From Parapristionchus giblindavisi (taxonomy: Eukaryota > Nematoda > Chromadorea > Rhabditida > Diplogasteridae), in NCBI GenBank assembly GCA_943737045.1, contig CALSFV010000029.1, positions 806,001-870,000 on the forward strand: 64,000 nt of DNA, in the 5' to 3' direction. Positions 1 through 11,700 of this stretch are shown in pieces. Positions within the stretch are counted from its first letter, which is position 1; each line of letters opens with the position of its first letter. Position numbers and translations under genes: made by a program. The notes below the pieces were generated by a model that was not told where the DNA came from, did not search any database, and saw only the letters and a program-made list of their open reading frames with translations.

Positions 1-10
1 CGGTTTCTAA
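1..10 (+). CDS. 3' terminal codons of a gene paralogous to the minus-strand gene at 47038
   Basis: The window opens with the last base of one codon, then GGT TTC TAA (Gly-Phe-stop). The same ending, Phe-Gly-Phe-stop, closes the minus-strand gene at 47038-47040. The next 500 or so bases also match the 3' flank of that gene in inverted orientation. I infer that a second copy of the acidic, FNF-rich gene lies left of the window on the plus strand and ends here. Nothing else of it is visible. Confidence 0.55.
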
Positions 11-520
11 TTCATTCAGCCTATCTGTACTATCTCTTGAGAGATATCTCAAATATTACTGTATTTCCTTTTAGACATGACATTTTATAGCTCGTCCCCC
101 TCTTTACCTATCCTGTGAATGTTTTCCCGGTTTAGTTTTTATCGTTGTTATCACATAATTGGTTGATCGTTGATCTGTGAATATTTCCTATTTTTATCCA
201 TCATCCATAACTCTACCTATTTATTGATTCTTTTCGAATTTAAATATGTTCTTGTTGTTGTTTTGTTTGTGATTATTGTCCAATGTTGTAAGGCTGTCAC
301 GTCTATGAGATGTCTTTTTTGTCTTGTCCCATCTGTGAAACATAATCTACTGTACTATCATCATTCTTTGTTATAATTAACATAAAATTGTTTGTTTTGT
401 ATACGTTACTCATATATGTCTAACCGATTACCACATTTCGTATTCATATTTTGCGAACAAAGCCAAATCAAGCTCCATTTTGTCACCGCATTTCATTATT
501 TTCTTGCTCCCGCAATATCA
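1..520. repeat. Inverted segmental duplication, left copy (partner 46525-47047)
   Basis: From the stop codon outward the sequence matches the reverse complement of 46525-47047 with moderate divergence. Shared landmarks include CTATCTGTACTATCTCTTGA, GAGATATCTCAAATATTACT and ACATTTCGTATTCATATTTT. The match covers the 3' end and downstream flank of two paralogous genes in opposite orientation. It fades after about position 520 and probably continues leftward beyond the window. Confidence 0.8.
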
Positions 521-907
521 AAATGACTATTGCGCAAGGCATATGAGGATTTGGCGTGTTGTCTGAACTCTGTACGTTGCTGGGCAGGCTTCTTGGCTTT
601 AATTTTAAATAGATCACATTGAGGGATAATACCAACTTGGGCTCAATTATCCTCGACGTCACAGCGCTCTCTAAACTGTCTCCGGTCTTAGAGGGTAATA
701 TTATAGTAAGTAGCGCGCAAAAAGTAACTTACTTTATACTTACTTTTTCGCTATGTACTCATGAAATAACAAAACAGTAGCAAAAAAAGTAATTACAAAG
801 TAAGTTACTTTTTGCGCGCTACTTACTATAATATCCCTGCAAAACCGGAGGTGACAGCCAAAATTACCGCTCAAAATAAAAAAAAAACTATCTCACAAAT
901 GTCTTTC
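521..907. repeat. Intergenic stretch with a 145-bp hairpin element (693-837)
   Basis: The only structure I see is an inverted repeat with about 40-bp arms, at 693-735 and 796-837. The left arm carries TATTATAGTAAGTAGCGCGC and the right arm its complement. It looks like a short MITE. No exon is supported in the rest of the stretch. Confidence 0.6.
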
Positions 908-1240
908 CACGGCGGTTCAATGAAGAGAAATCCCTACATTTAACTTTGGCTTGAAGCCTCTTGCATTACGAAAAATCGGCAAAGTTGATTTGCACTGGGC
1001 GGGATTCGAACCTACGAGGTTCGGATAGATACACAAAAGCTCTACCCACTAAGCCATATCAGCATGTCTCGCGAATCGTAAAACTCGATGATAGGTCTGG
1101 TCAGAAGCGAGCGCCCAGATACACCGTAGTCAACTTTCGCGCTGGGAGAACCTAGATGTTTTAGTGCTTATCATCACTCAGTTTGCGATACTTTCTTTTT
1201 CCGGCAAGAGCTTCTTAGTTACTATCATTGAGCGGCCGTG
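908..1240. mobile_element. tRNA-bearing MITE, copy 1 (333 bp, 5-bp TSD)
   Basis: The 16-bp terminal repeats read CACGGCGGTTCAATGA on the left and the near complement ending GCGGCCGTG on the right. The element is flanked by CTTTC on both sides (903-907 and 1241-1245). Inside, on the minus strand at about 990-1075, lies a tRNA-like stretch with an A-box-like segment (GGCTTAGTGGGTAGAGC) and a B box (GGTTCGAATCC). The second copy at 25882-26214 has exactly the same length. Confidence 0.88.
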
Positions 1241-2261
1241 CTTTCGCTTGTATGGCTATCAAAGAAAGGTGGCTTGAACCAGAATACTGTGAGGGCAGCG
1301 ATTACACCCGGTGATATCGTGTAGCAGATCGAGGTTAACCTGTACAGTAGTATTCAACATGCAATGCTTGGGCTATGTGGATTTCATCTCACATCTTACA
1401 TCTGTCTATCACCGATTTTTCTCATCTGGGTTATCATTTGTGTGTGTTTAAAATAGATTGATGCGAAACACTACAGCTAAAGTTGTAGCTGTCTCGCATG
1501 CATTGGTAGATCGAGATTTTTGCAATTTTAGTTATGTTATTGCGTAACTTTGACTTTATTTCTTGTCATAGTCATTGCGTTCTAGCTCATTGATTGCGGG
1601 ATTAGCGAAATTATGCTGAAATTTTTGAAGAAATTTGCATTTTTATGGAAATTGAAAAACGGTATACATAGTAGTTTATTTCTACTGTAAACATAGTGGT
1701 TTATTTCTTTGATTATCAATCGATAACTTGCCACATTATTGACCGCAGTTCCGGTCTATCATCGTTCAAACTACTCTTATTATCAATATTTTTCCAGCTC
1801 TGGCGAATAAAGTTGTCTTGTGGATGTTGATCGATTTCGTAGTATTCAGCTTTTATGGATTAGATATATGGCATAATTATCGATTGATTAAGATACCCTC
1901 GTCTCTTCCGTCGAGTCTGCAAGTTTTTTTGTGGAGTGACTGTATTGTTTCCGCTCCCTCTTCATCTACTATCTTCTGAATCCCCATCGACATCCTCCTC
2001 TTCATCCCTTCTTCTCCACTATCGATTCCTTCTCACGTGACAGCTTATTCTGAGGGAGCCATCGTAAGAGATCAAGGATCGCATTGAGGCTATCGTAAGC
2101 TCTTTTCTTTACTATACACTACAGCAGCCCCCCCCCCCCCCCCCCGGGTACTTCCTCTGTCCCTTCAAATTGTTGCGCCTTGAGTGTGCTAATCAAGGAA
2201 CGCATTGAGGCTTATCGTAAGCTCTTCTTTTTACTAGTCATATTGCGATTAATTATCGATT
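1241..2261. other. No supported gene; dispersed repeats
   Basis: Positions 1290-1370 carry a dispersed repeat (core ACACCCGGTGATATC) that recurs at 16880-16960 and inverted at 46340-46440. Positions 1512-1700 resemble one arm of the foldback at 54220-54850. A C homopolymer lies near 2127-2144. A 60-codon open stretch follows a good acceptor at 1799, but I cannot link it to a gene. The missing N-terminal exons of the TTC27-like gene should lie in this region, and I could not find them. Confidence 0.4.
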
Positions 2262-2336
2262 TTCGGCCTAGCAGTGATCACCCGCAGAACTTTGCGTGCC
2301 TCCCAATAACGGGTTGTAACTTTACCTTCCCTTTTA
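2262..2336 (+). mobile_element. Possible non-LTR retrotransposon 3' tail, copy 1
   Basis: A conserved block starting TAGCAGTGATCACCCGC and ending GGGTTGTAACTTTACC recurs at about 17370-17580 and 23108-23172. Those copies end in reiterated ACCTTT. Dispersed copies sharing a 3' end with a simple-repeat tail suggest a LINE 3' end. No reverse transcriptase is present here, so the class is inferred. Confidence 0.35.
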
Positions 2337-2701
2337 CCATCTATCGATAGGAGGAATTTTATCGTCAAATATTGTTTCCCTAGTCCTTTAACAGTGATTC
2401 CGAAACGAGAAATCACCGGCGCAATTAATTAATCTCTCATGGGAAGATTCGCAATGAATTCAATAAAGTAGTGCCCTTTTCTGTTTGTTTTGAGGAGGAG
2501 TCGATAATTGAATTGCGACCGGTGATTGCGTGTTTCATGACCGATTCAATGGTTAGGGACATCGTTCAGGGAGTTCTCTGTTTGCATTCTATGCAAGTAT
2601 TATACATGTGTCTGCTGGTTTTGTATTAACTTAAAACATCCTCAACTCTTCACTATGTTGATATGGCTTGATCTTTGATCTTTGATCTTTGATCTTTCCA
2701 G

Positions 2702-5700
2702 ATTCCCCTTATCTCCGCTCATTCTCTGTCCACAAAGGAAAGAGTGACGGTCCAATTGGATTTGTGCCATGGGTACATGTGCTACTATGAACGAGAGAGG
2801 GCAAGGTACGGTAGATGGTTATTGATTGATTGATTGATTACGTAGGCTAGTGTACTACTGTATGATTTAATCCTGATTATTGATTGATTACATATGGTAG
2901 ACGTGCCGAGTTTTTGATTGATTTGACCACGTATGGAAACTTGTTCGGTGCAAGATAGATATTATAATAGTATTTCTCTATTTATTTATTTATTCTTATT
3001 ATAATTGGTAAATTCCCGATTGCAGTGAGGCTCTGATCGCTGCTCTCGCCCTCTCGGGTCTGGAGGTCCAATTGACTGGTCGAATGGGCAAGCGCACACG
3101 ATATCAGGAGAAGGAACTAGGCTAGCTAATTAAAACTAATAAATATTTGAGTATATTACATTAGTATGTGCCCTCCGGTGTTTCGGCCGCTATGTCTAGG
3201 TACCATAATATGATTTTCAAAAAGTCGTAAAAGAAGAGAAACCGCGAATGAAAACGAATATGCACACAGCCTTGCCTTCCCATCGGTGCCTTGCCCATGG
3301 CCTTGCATCGCAAAAAAATGAAAAAGTTCCGGTCAAATTTGACAAAAAATAGCCGTGCGCACAGCCTTTCCTCTAGCATCTATGGAACTAGCTCAGCTCG
3401 TCCTAGATCTAGTATTACTATTATTATTAATATTTTATTGCCACCGATTAGATCAAAACTGTTGGTATTTTGGCCTAGGCAAAAATCGATAATCGACAAA
3501 ATCATTATTCGGGACCACCATTCAATGCACCCTCGCTGACTTTGTATGCGATCCAAATCTGGCAGAAATCAACCCATATCTACCTACCTAAAACCACGAT
3601 TAAATAATCACAGTCAATTGTTTTCAATATATGCAGGGCTAATTTATCGATTGATTATTCTATCTATCGATCGATATATCGATTTCAGAATCCCTCCATG
3701 GCATTCGGTGCACTCTCACCCGAAGAGGACTGTGACAAGGAGAAAGATGTACCAGTGGATGTAGCGAATCAAGATGATACACTACAGACGGTTAGTTATG
3801 GTTACGGTAGATGAAGGGGTACTGTATGATTGGTAGTGTTATTGATTTCTGTAAGGTTAGTCGTGAACATAGGTTACGGTAAGTGAGGGGGTACTGTATG
3901 ATTAATGGATTTATTGATTTCTGTAGAGGAGCTATACTGCACCATTGCCTTACTTGGATTATTGGTTATTTATTTGTTGATGAAACTGCAAAACTTTCTC
4001 TGATATTTCAAAACTTACATTGTGCTTATCATTTTCACTTGAAGTGGACTTGTAAGTTTACTTGAAGTGATGTACATACTGTAATACATTTCGTCAAATG
4101 TTCTTTCTCTTGAAGTAGACTTAAAGTAAACTTCAAGTCGATAGTGACATAATTTAAGTAGACTTTGAGTTATGAAATACGTAGAGACGGTCCTTACCAA
4201 CCTTTATCATCATCATACATCGTCATATCCTCGCAATGCGAGGATTGCCCCACTATATAAGGCCCATTTTAGCCCACTTGCTGCGAAAGGAAGCTAAAAT
4301 GACGATTTCTAAGCGAAAATAACGAATTTTGTGAAACAACCTACCCTGTCGAGAATATATAAAGATTCACTATATAAAGACATAGAGAAGACTCACTATA
4401 TACAAAACGGCCAGGGCACCGAAAACGTATGATTATCATCGTTGTTCAGGTATCCCTCTCGGACACTCCCTCCACTCCTCCCGCCCCCTCTCACATTTGT
4501 AATTTGCAGTTTGTCTCTTCTTTATTGTTCTCAATCAGTACATATGCCACTATATATCTTCTCGTTTTTGATCCGTATAGAGAAGATAAATATATTATTA
4601 TTATCCCTTCATCTCGCTCTCGTTCTGGCTACTGCTATACACGAACGACAAGCAGAGCATAATGAGGAATTGCTACTGGAAAAGTGTGATGCGTATCTGA
4701 GAGAGGTACGCTGATCTTTGATCTTTGAACTTTGATCTTGTATTGTCTATTCCCCAACCATTTTATTAGAGCAGTTGATTGTGTGTTTCGCGCATGTTGT
4801 TTGGTTCAAGTGTGGCATGCATATACGTTGCAAGTGAAGTATCGTCAATGGTCTATGTTGCGAGAAGTAGATTCTTGATCGTTGAACTTTTAATGTTTGA
4901 TCTTTTGATCTTTGATCTCTTGCTCAATGTTCCCCCTATTCAGATCATCGCCCTTCGTCGTTGTTGGTCAGTTCAGTGTGCCGCACTCACTCTCCGTTCA
5001 CTCTTTGAGACAAAAAGCAAACGAAGAGTGGAGAGAGCCTGTCAGCAGATGGAACATATTGTACTTCTACAGATGACAGTTGAGGTACGGTAGAGGAAGG
5101 GGCGGGACGAGGGTTACGGTAGATGGAACATATTGTGCATCTACAGATGGCAGTTGAGGTAAGGTAGAGTAAGGGGCGGGACGAGGGTTACGGTAGATGG
5201 AACATATTATGCGTCTACAGTTGGCAGTTGAGGTACGTAAGGGGAAGGGCGGGGCGAGGGTTACGGTAGATGGAACATAATATCACGGGTCTCCGGTAAA
5301 AGTGTATGAGCGCCTGCCACTAGGAAAATTTTGTCTCTCGGATTTGGATGAAAGTCGATTGGTGGATGTGGATGGGGGTCATGAGAAGGCCTATCGACTT
5401 GATTTGGCCAGAATCGCAGATTATCGATTTTTTGTGATCTACCACGGAAATTGCCATAACTCGGTTCATTTTCATCGTACAGAGACCGGACAGGAGTCAT
5501 TCGAATCCTATTAGTATGCTCTACAAAAAAGGTTTTCGGCACACAATGGCGGAAAACCCGTCTTCAATGTGTTTCACCCACAAAACTGATTTTTCGATTA
5601 GAAAAGTGAGTGTTTCTCGAAAATTTCTCAGAAAGGCAATGAATTTTATTGCACCAATGGAATCGCCGCTCCTGATATAGGGTAGGTATGTAGTTCATTT

Positions 5701-8700
5701 GGCACATCTCTCGCTTCGGGACATCGAAATATAAAGTACTCCCGGACTTTTTTTTTCAAAAAAAATGGTTTTCTGACCATAAATCGCTTCAAATTGGTCG
5801 TAGACACTATTTTAAAAAAGGAAAATGAAGCTCTCAATAACCACAACAAAATATATTTATATGATTATCACGCTAGAGATCATCATTCCCGAGCTATAAC
5901 ACGATTTCCTCAATTTGAAGGAAGTATCCGAATTTCTGTTATCTTTGTTTACATTCGAGATTTTATTATTAGTAGCATAATTTGATCAAAAATAGCATGA
6001 GTTAGATTACTTTTACACAACTTAAAAAGCTTACATAGAATAGAAATTGAGAATACAGAGAGAGAATAAATTGAATTGAGAATAAATTGAGAATATTTGA
6101 GAATAAATTGAAAATCCATTGAGAATGGAAGAATAATTGAGAATAAAAGAAGAAGGCAGTGACGGGGGGTAGAACCAAAAGAGATGTGGCGTTCGTCAAG
6201 AACTTCATCAATGAGTGGGAGAAGGAGGTAGATGAGGATGGAGCATTCATCGAGGATGAAGTGGCAGTACACGAGGATGATCGGATTATCACCCCTGACG
6301 AGGTCTACGATTAGATTCACAATGAGAAGAACAATCTGTTCACGGATGATGGCTCTGACCTATCTAGTGAGCCTGTATTCGATCAGCAAATGAATCCGCC
6401 GTTCCATTCTCAATTTCTATTCTATGTAAGCTTTTTAAGTTGTGTAAAAGTAATCTAACTCATGCTATTTTTGATCAAATTATGCTACTAATAATAAAAT
6501 CTCGAATGTAAACAAAGATAACAGAAATTCGGATACTTCCTTCAAATTGAGGAAATCGTGTTATAGCTCGGGAATGATGATCTCTAGCGTGATAATCATA
6601 TAAATATATTTTGTTGTGGTTATTGAGAGCTTCATTTTCCTTTTTTAAAATAGTGTCTACGACCAATTTGAAGCGATTTATGGTCAGAAAACCATTTTTT
6701 TGAAGAAAAAAAAGTCCGGGAGTACTTTATATTTCGATGTCCCGAAGCGAGAGATGTGCCAAATGAACTACATTCCTACCCTATATCAGGAGCGGCGATT
6801 CCATTGGTGCAATAAAATTCATTGCCTTTCTGAGAAATTTTCGAGAAACACTCACTTTTCTAATCGAAAAATCAGTTTTGTGGGTGAAACACATTGAAGA
6901 CGGGTTTTCCGCCATTGTGTGCCGAAAACCTTTTTTGTAGAGCATACTAATAGGATTCGAATGACTCCTGTCCGGTCTCTGTACGATGAAAATGAACCGA
7001 GTTATGGCAATTTCCGTGGTAGATCACAAAAAATTGATAATCTGCGATTCTGGCCAAATCAAGTCGATAGGCCTTCTCATGACCCCCATCCACATCCACC
7101 AATCGACTTTCATCCAAATCCGAGAGACAAAATTTTCCTAGTGGCAACAGGGGGGAGATTTTGATACACTTTTACAGGAGACCCGTGATATGCGTCTACA
7201 GATGGCAGTTGAGGTACGTAAGGGGGAAGGGGCGGGGTGAGGGTTACGGTCATCATACATTTTCATGCCCCCACAGTGTGAGGATTGACCCACTATATAC
7301 GGCTCATTTTCATGGTCGACCCACTATATAAAGCTCATTTTTTATATGAAAGATTACAATTTAAGCGAGAAATAACGATTTTTCTGAATCGACCCACTAT
7401 ATAAAAATAATTCGGTGAGGGCACTGAAAATGTATGACGGTCATAGGTCGAAAAGTATGTTACTAATTATGACCGGATTTTGAGCCAAAATTTCACAAAA
7501 ATCGAAAAACCTGACCGGATATAGAAAACCGATAACCTAGCTATTCGACCTATGGTTACGGTAGATGGAACATATTGTGCTTCTACAGATGGCAGTTCAG
7601 GTACGGTAGGGGAAGAGGCGGGGCGAAGGTTACGGTAGATAGGTAGCGAAGTTGCGGTAGATGGTAGGGACGAGGGGTTACGATAGATATGGGGTGAGCG
7701 TACGGTCGAACATTGTGCATCTACACAATGAAAGGTATCTTTATTTGTGAATCTGATGGTTGACGCAGAATTGATATCATATTGGTAACTGATCTCATCT
7801 AAACCGCTTGCTGCTCAAAACTGGCAAGTATTGAAGAGAGGATATTTATGTGGAAGTTAGAGTGGCTACTATATCGTTTAAAAGATATATTTTAATATTA
7901 AAGTATATTGCAATAATAAGATGATTACTGATAATATTTAAATATTTCAGCCATCCATTCGTGATCCTACCACCCTCCTCACGCGATGCTCACTCGCAAT
8001 AGCGACCAATCTGGCGCTGGAATGGAAGAGTAGAGCGACGCACGCTGAGATTCTCATATCGCTTGGACGCATTCCGGTTGGTTACTGTAGCTATGGTTAC
8101 GGTAGGATGGAGAATGCGGTGATTGGTTACGGTAGTGTGGGAGAGCACTCACACAGAAAATTTACTTAAATTTATAAGTTCTTACCTTTCATTTTCTTAA
8201 TTATAAGAAATATCAGCGAAAAATGCTCTTGAAAAGTAAGAAATTCAATTTCTGATATTCTGTTACAAGAATTCATTTTTTTTACAATTTCTTAAAACAA
8301 AACATCTCGTAAGAGAATTTTCTCTGTGAGCACTGTGACTCGGAATGCGCTGACGATGTACATACTGTAAATAGAAGATGTGCATGTGTGAATGAATCAA
8401 TAATATCAATCGATAAAAAATGCAGTTTACACTCTCGAGGAACATGAGGTGAAAACAATAATTGTGAAAAATTACACTAATTGAACTTTGCGTCAATTTT
8501 AATCGATTTTCGTCCACTTTCTTCGATAAATTTTTCAAGGCATGTGGTAGTCAGATCCTATTTTTGCTTGGTCGCAGAAATTTCGCTGCCTTGGTTTTAG
8601 TATGAGCTAAAAAGAGTACTAATTTGTAATGCCACAAAATCTTTTAAAAAAATATTATTTATTTTAACTATTAGTTTTATTTATTTAAAATATTTATATT

Positions 8701-11700
8701 TATTAAATTAATAATATTAATATATTAACTTGCAGTGTTCATCCGATCGTTCATCCCGTGCTCGTCGTTCCCTTGGTATGCTCTTCATTCATGAAAGAAG
8801 ACACTCAGAGGCCTATGAACACTTTGGAGTCTCGAACTACAACCTGTTCAGGTAGATTATCGATTTATTGATTCGTTGGGAGAGTTTGCGTAACCTGTAG
8901 ATTATTGATTGATTGATTGATTGTATTTATTTGTTTGTTTAACCACCAATTAAAACGTGATTAATTGGGGGAAAAGCCATGTGGGAACAGACATGGTCTA
9001 TGGCTATCCCATTGGATAGACCCACCCGCAAAAATTCGCCTTTCTTGGGTACCCACCCGCAAAATTGGACCATTAATTGGCGATTTTCTTGAAATTTTCT
9101 TGCAAAACGTTTTTATCTCAAAATCGGGATACCCACACGCGTTTTTGACCCAAAATCTAGATTCACACCCGCATTTGAAGGGTCTGGGATATTGATAGAC
9201 CATCACTGTTCGTCATTTTGATCGTTTATTTCAATTTTTCCCGTCTCCAAGCCGGTTTCTATATATATATATATATATTGCACTGAAATCATAGCGTTGT
9301 TTAGAGCGTTGATATCGAAGCTGTTACAGTACCATACATTTTTATACCCTCACAGTGTGAGGATTGACCCACTATATTGATTTAAACACGTTTTATCAAG
9401 AGGTCGATAGGGTATCTCCCCCCAAAGGGGTTCGGGGTTGTGGAGAAGAATTGAGAGCTCTGACGTGAATGGCATCCCGGCTGGTGGTCCATGCGTTGCA
9501 TTGAAGTATGATTGTTTTGCGGGATGGGCGACTCTTGATGTTCCTGTGGCCCGATTAAACCACGCAAATCAGCTTACTTTTACTGCTAGAGGCAGTGGAC
9601 GGTATCCAGTAGGGAGGTAGCCATCTTCTTGGTCTACACTGCCACGATGACCACTCCGGCTTGGCAGGGAAACTTGCCGAGGAAGAGAAAGGAGGGAGAA
9701 AAGAATAGACGACCACTCACTAACTTCAAAACGGACAAGAATGACCCACTATATACTAGACCCACTATATACGGCTCATTATTATGGTCGACCCACTATA
9801 TAAAGCTCATTTTTAAGTGAAAGATTACAATTTATTCGAAAAATAACGATTTTTCTAAATCTACCCACCATATAAAAAATAATTCGGTGAGGGGACCGAA
9901 AATGTATGTTACAGTACTGTGAATATAATTCAAGTGCACAATGTACGAGTATCTTTTCCCTTTATTCAAATATGCATATGCATCTGCGGGAATTCTACAA
10001 GTTCGACTTGGCCATCTATTGAATTATCGATCGATATATCGATTTCATCATTCCTTCTTGGGTGGATCTTGGATTGGTGCACTCTGAAATTATATGATTC
10101 ATTTTAATTACTTAAAAGTTAGAAAATTATTTTGATCTTTTTACACAAACAACCTCTTGTCGCACGGTAGGTCCAAACTCGGAGAGGTCATCAGTAAGTT
10201 GCTGTAAAGATCAATTTGAGTAAGTCTGCAAAATGAGAAGGATCAGGCACAAAACATTTCCAAAGTTCAAAGAGCATTTTGCCACATAAAGTTTTACACA
10301 GGTAGAGCGTGAATTTTTGAAAACCTGGCCAAATTGCTAAAAAATTAAGGTATGGGGCGCATCGTGCTGTACTCTCATCGTCAGTGCACCATCATTTTTG
10401 CATACTCTATCTCTTCGCTCTATACATTTTTCTCTGTCACAACACTGCCTCCTTCCTCGAAACCCAGTATGCTTTGAGCCTCAGACATGGTCTATGGTTA
10501 TCCCATGGGATAGACCCACCCGCAAAAATTGCCTTTCATGGGTACCCACCAGCAAAATTGGACCATAAATTGACGATTTTCTTGAAATTTTCACGATTTT
10601 GGGGTCCACATGCGTTTTTATCTTAAAATCGGGTTACCCACACACGTTTTTGAGCCAAAATCTAGGTACCCACACGCATTTGAAGTGTCTGGGATATTGA
10701 TAGACCATCACTATTTCAGCTTACAATTAAACAAAAAATGCTCACACTCTCGATGACCACTTCGCCCCAGTTCGGTCGACGACCCTGATTCGGCATCTAC
10801 AACGTTGACGTTTAATGCTCGACTTTAATATTCGAAAATATTTCTAACTTGCCTTTGTGCAGATGCTGCCACCATCAGACTTCTGCGTTTTGGCTTCTTT
10901 CAGAGATGGATCGGTTTGGGGTTGTGTCTAAAATCGAATAACTAAATCAATACACATATTACGGTAGAATGATTATTGATTGATAGATTGCTGTAGCACA
11001 AGTGTGTAGTCTACAAATTGTAGATGAGCATATATTACACTCGATCAAACTCCGTACCGTCTTCTGCACTGGAGCACTATTTTTCTTCTTTGGACTCGTT
11101 TTGTCTTGTGCTGTAACCTCCTCATTAGGCAGCTGAAACCATAAGGAGAATCAAATTATCGATTGGTCACATCACTCACTTCCTCCGGCTTGTCATCATT
11201 CGTGTTCGCATTCGTATCAGGCTTCTCTGAAATGAAACCATTCAATTCCATTCCTACCGTACCAGTACTTTATTCCAAGTAGGACCTACTAGGTGTACTG
11301 TACGATAAGAGTACTGTACCTTGTTTCGGACAAGTCTTCACTTCATCCTTGACAATACTCGTGGATGGTTTAACAGCGGGAGCCTTGACTACTTGAGGTG
11401 CGGATGGGGATGATGCACTCGAGGTATGGGGCACGTCAGCCGGTTTCGGTGCCAATGCACTGGCCATGCCAGGAGCTTTTTCCGATTTCTTCTTCTTAGA
11501 GCCGCATAAAACCAGTAGAAATGCAGCCACCTATGGGAACAAGAGACCAAAGATCACACATGAACATTATTGATCTTACCATAGATGATAATAGGAAAGA
11601 ATGAATGAGGGAAAGAATTGAGGAAGAACCGTCACCGACCATCGCAATGAGGGAGAATGAAGTATACAAACGACATGTGACAAATGACTTGCATAATTTA

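Larger units (their letters stand above)
5049..7640 (+). repeat. Minisatellite made from an exon 3' end plus its 5' splice site
   Basis: The last 36 bases of the TTC27 exon ending at 5084 (encoding [12 protein letters not shown]), the following donor and about 38 intronic bases form a unit of about 74 bp. It is repeated at 5049, 5123 and about 5197, and again at about 5271 (interrupted by a transposon and resuming at 7189) and 7562. Each unit keeps GATGGAACATATT, CTACAGATGGCAGTT and a GTACG- or GTAAG-type donor. The copies could act as decoy 5' splice sites. Confidence 0.85.

Noticed and set aside
990..1075. Functional tRNA gene on the minus strand
   Set aside because: A and B boxes are present, but I cannot form a sound acceptor stem or anticodon arm; the stretch belongs to a mobile element.
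5261..7164. ORFs duplicated in opposite orientation (for example 5794-5985 and 6475-6666)
   Set aside because: Identical peptides arise because they lie in the two arms of a foldback element; no transposase motifs are visible.
8100..8160. Missing TTC27 exon ([10 protein letters not shown])
   Set aside because: It resembles the expected family segment for a few residues, but the phase does not fit the upstream exon and the stretch is made of the common GGTTACGGTAG motif.
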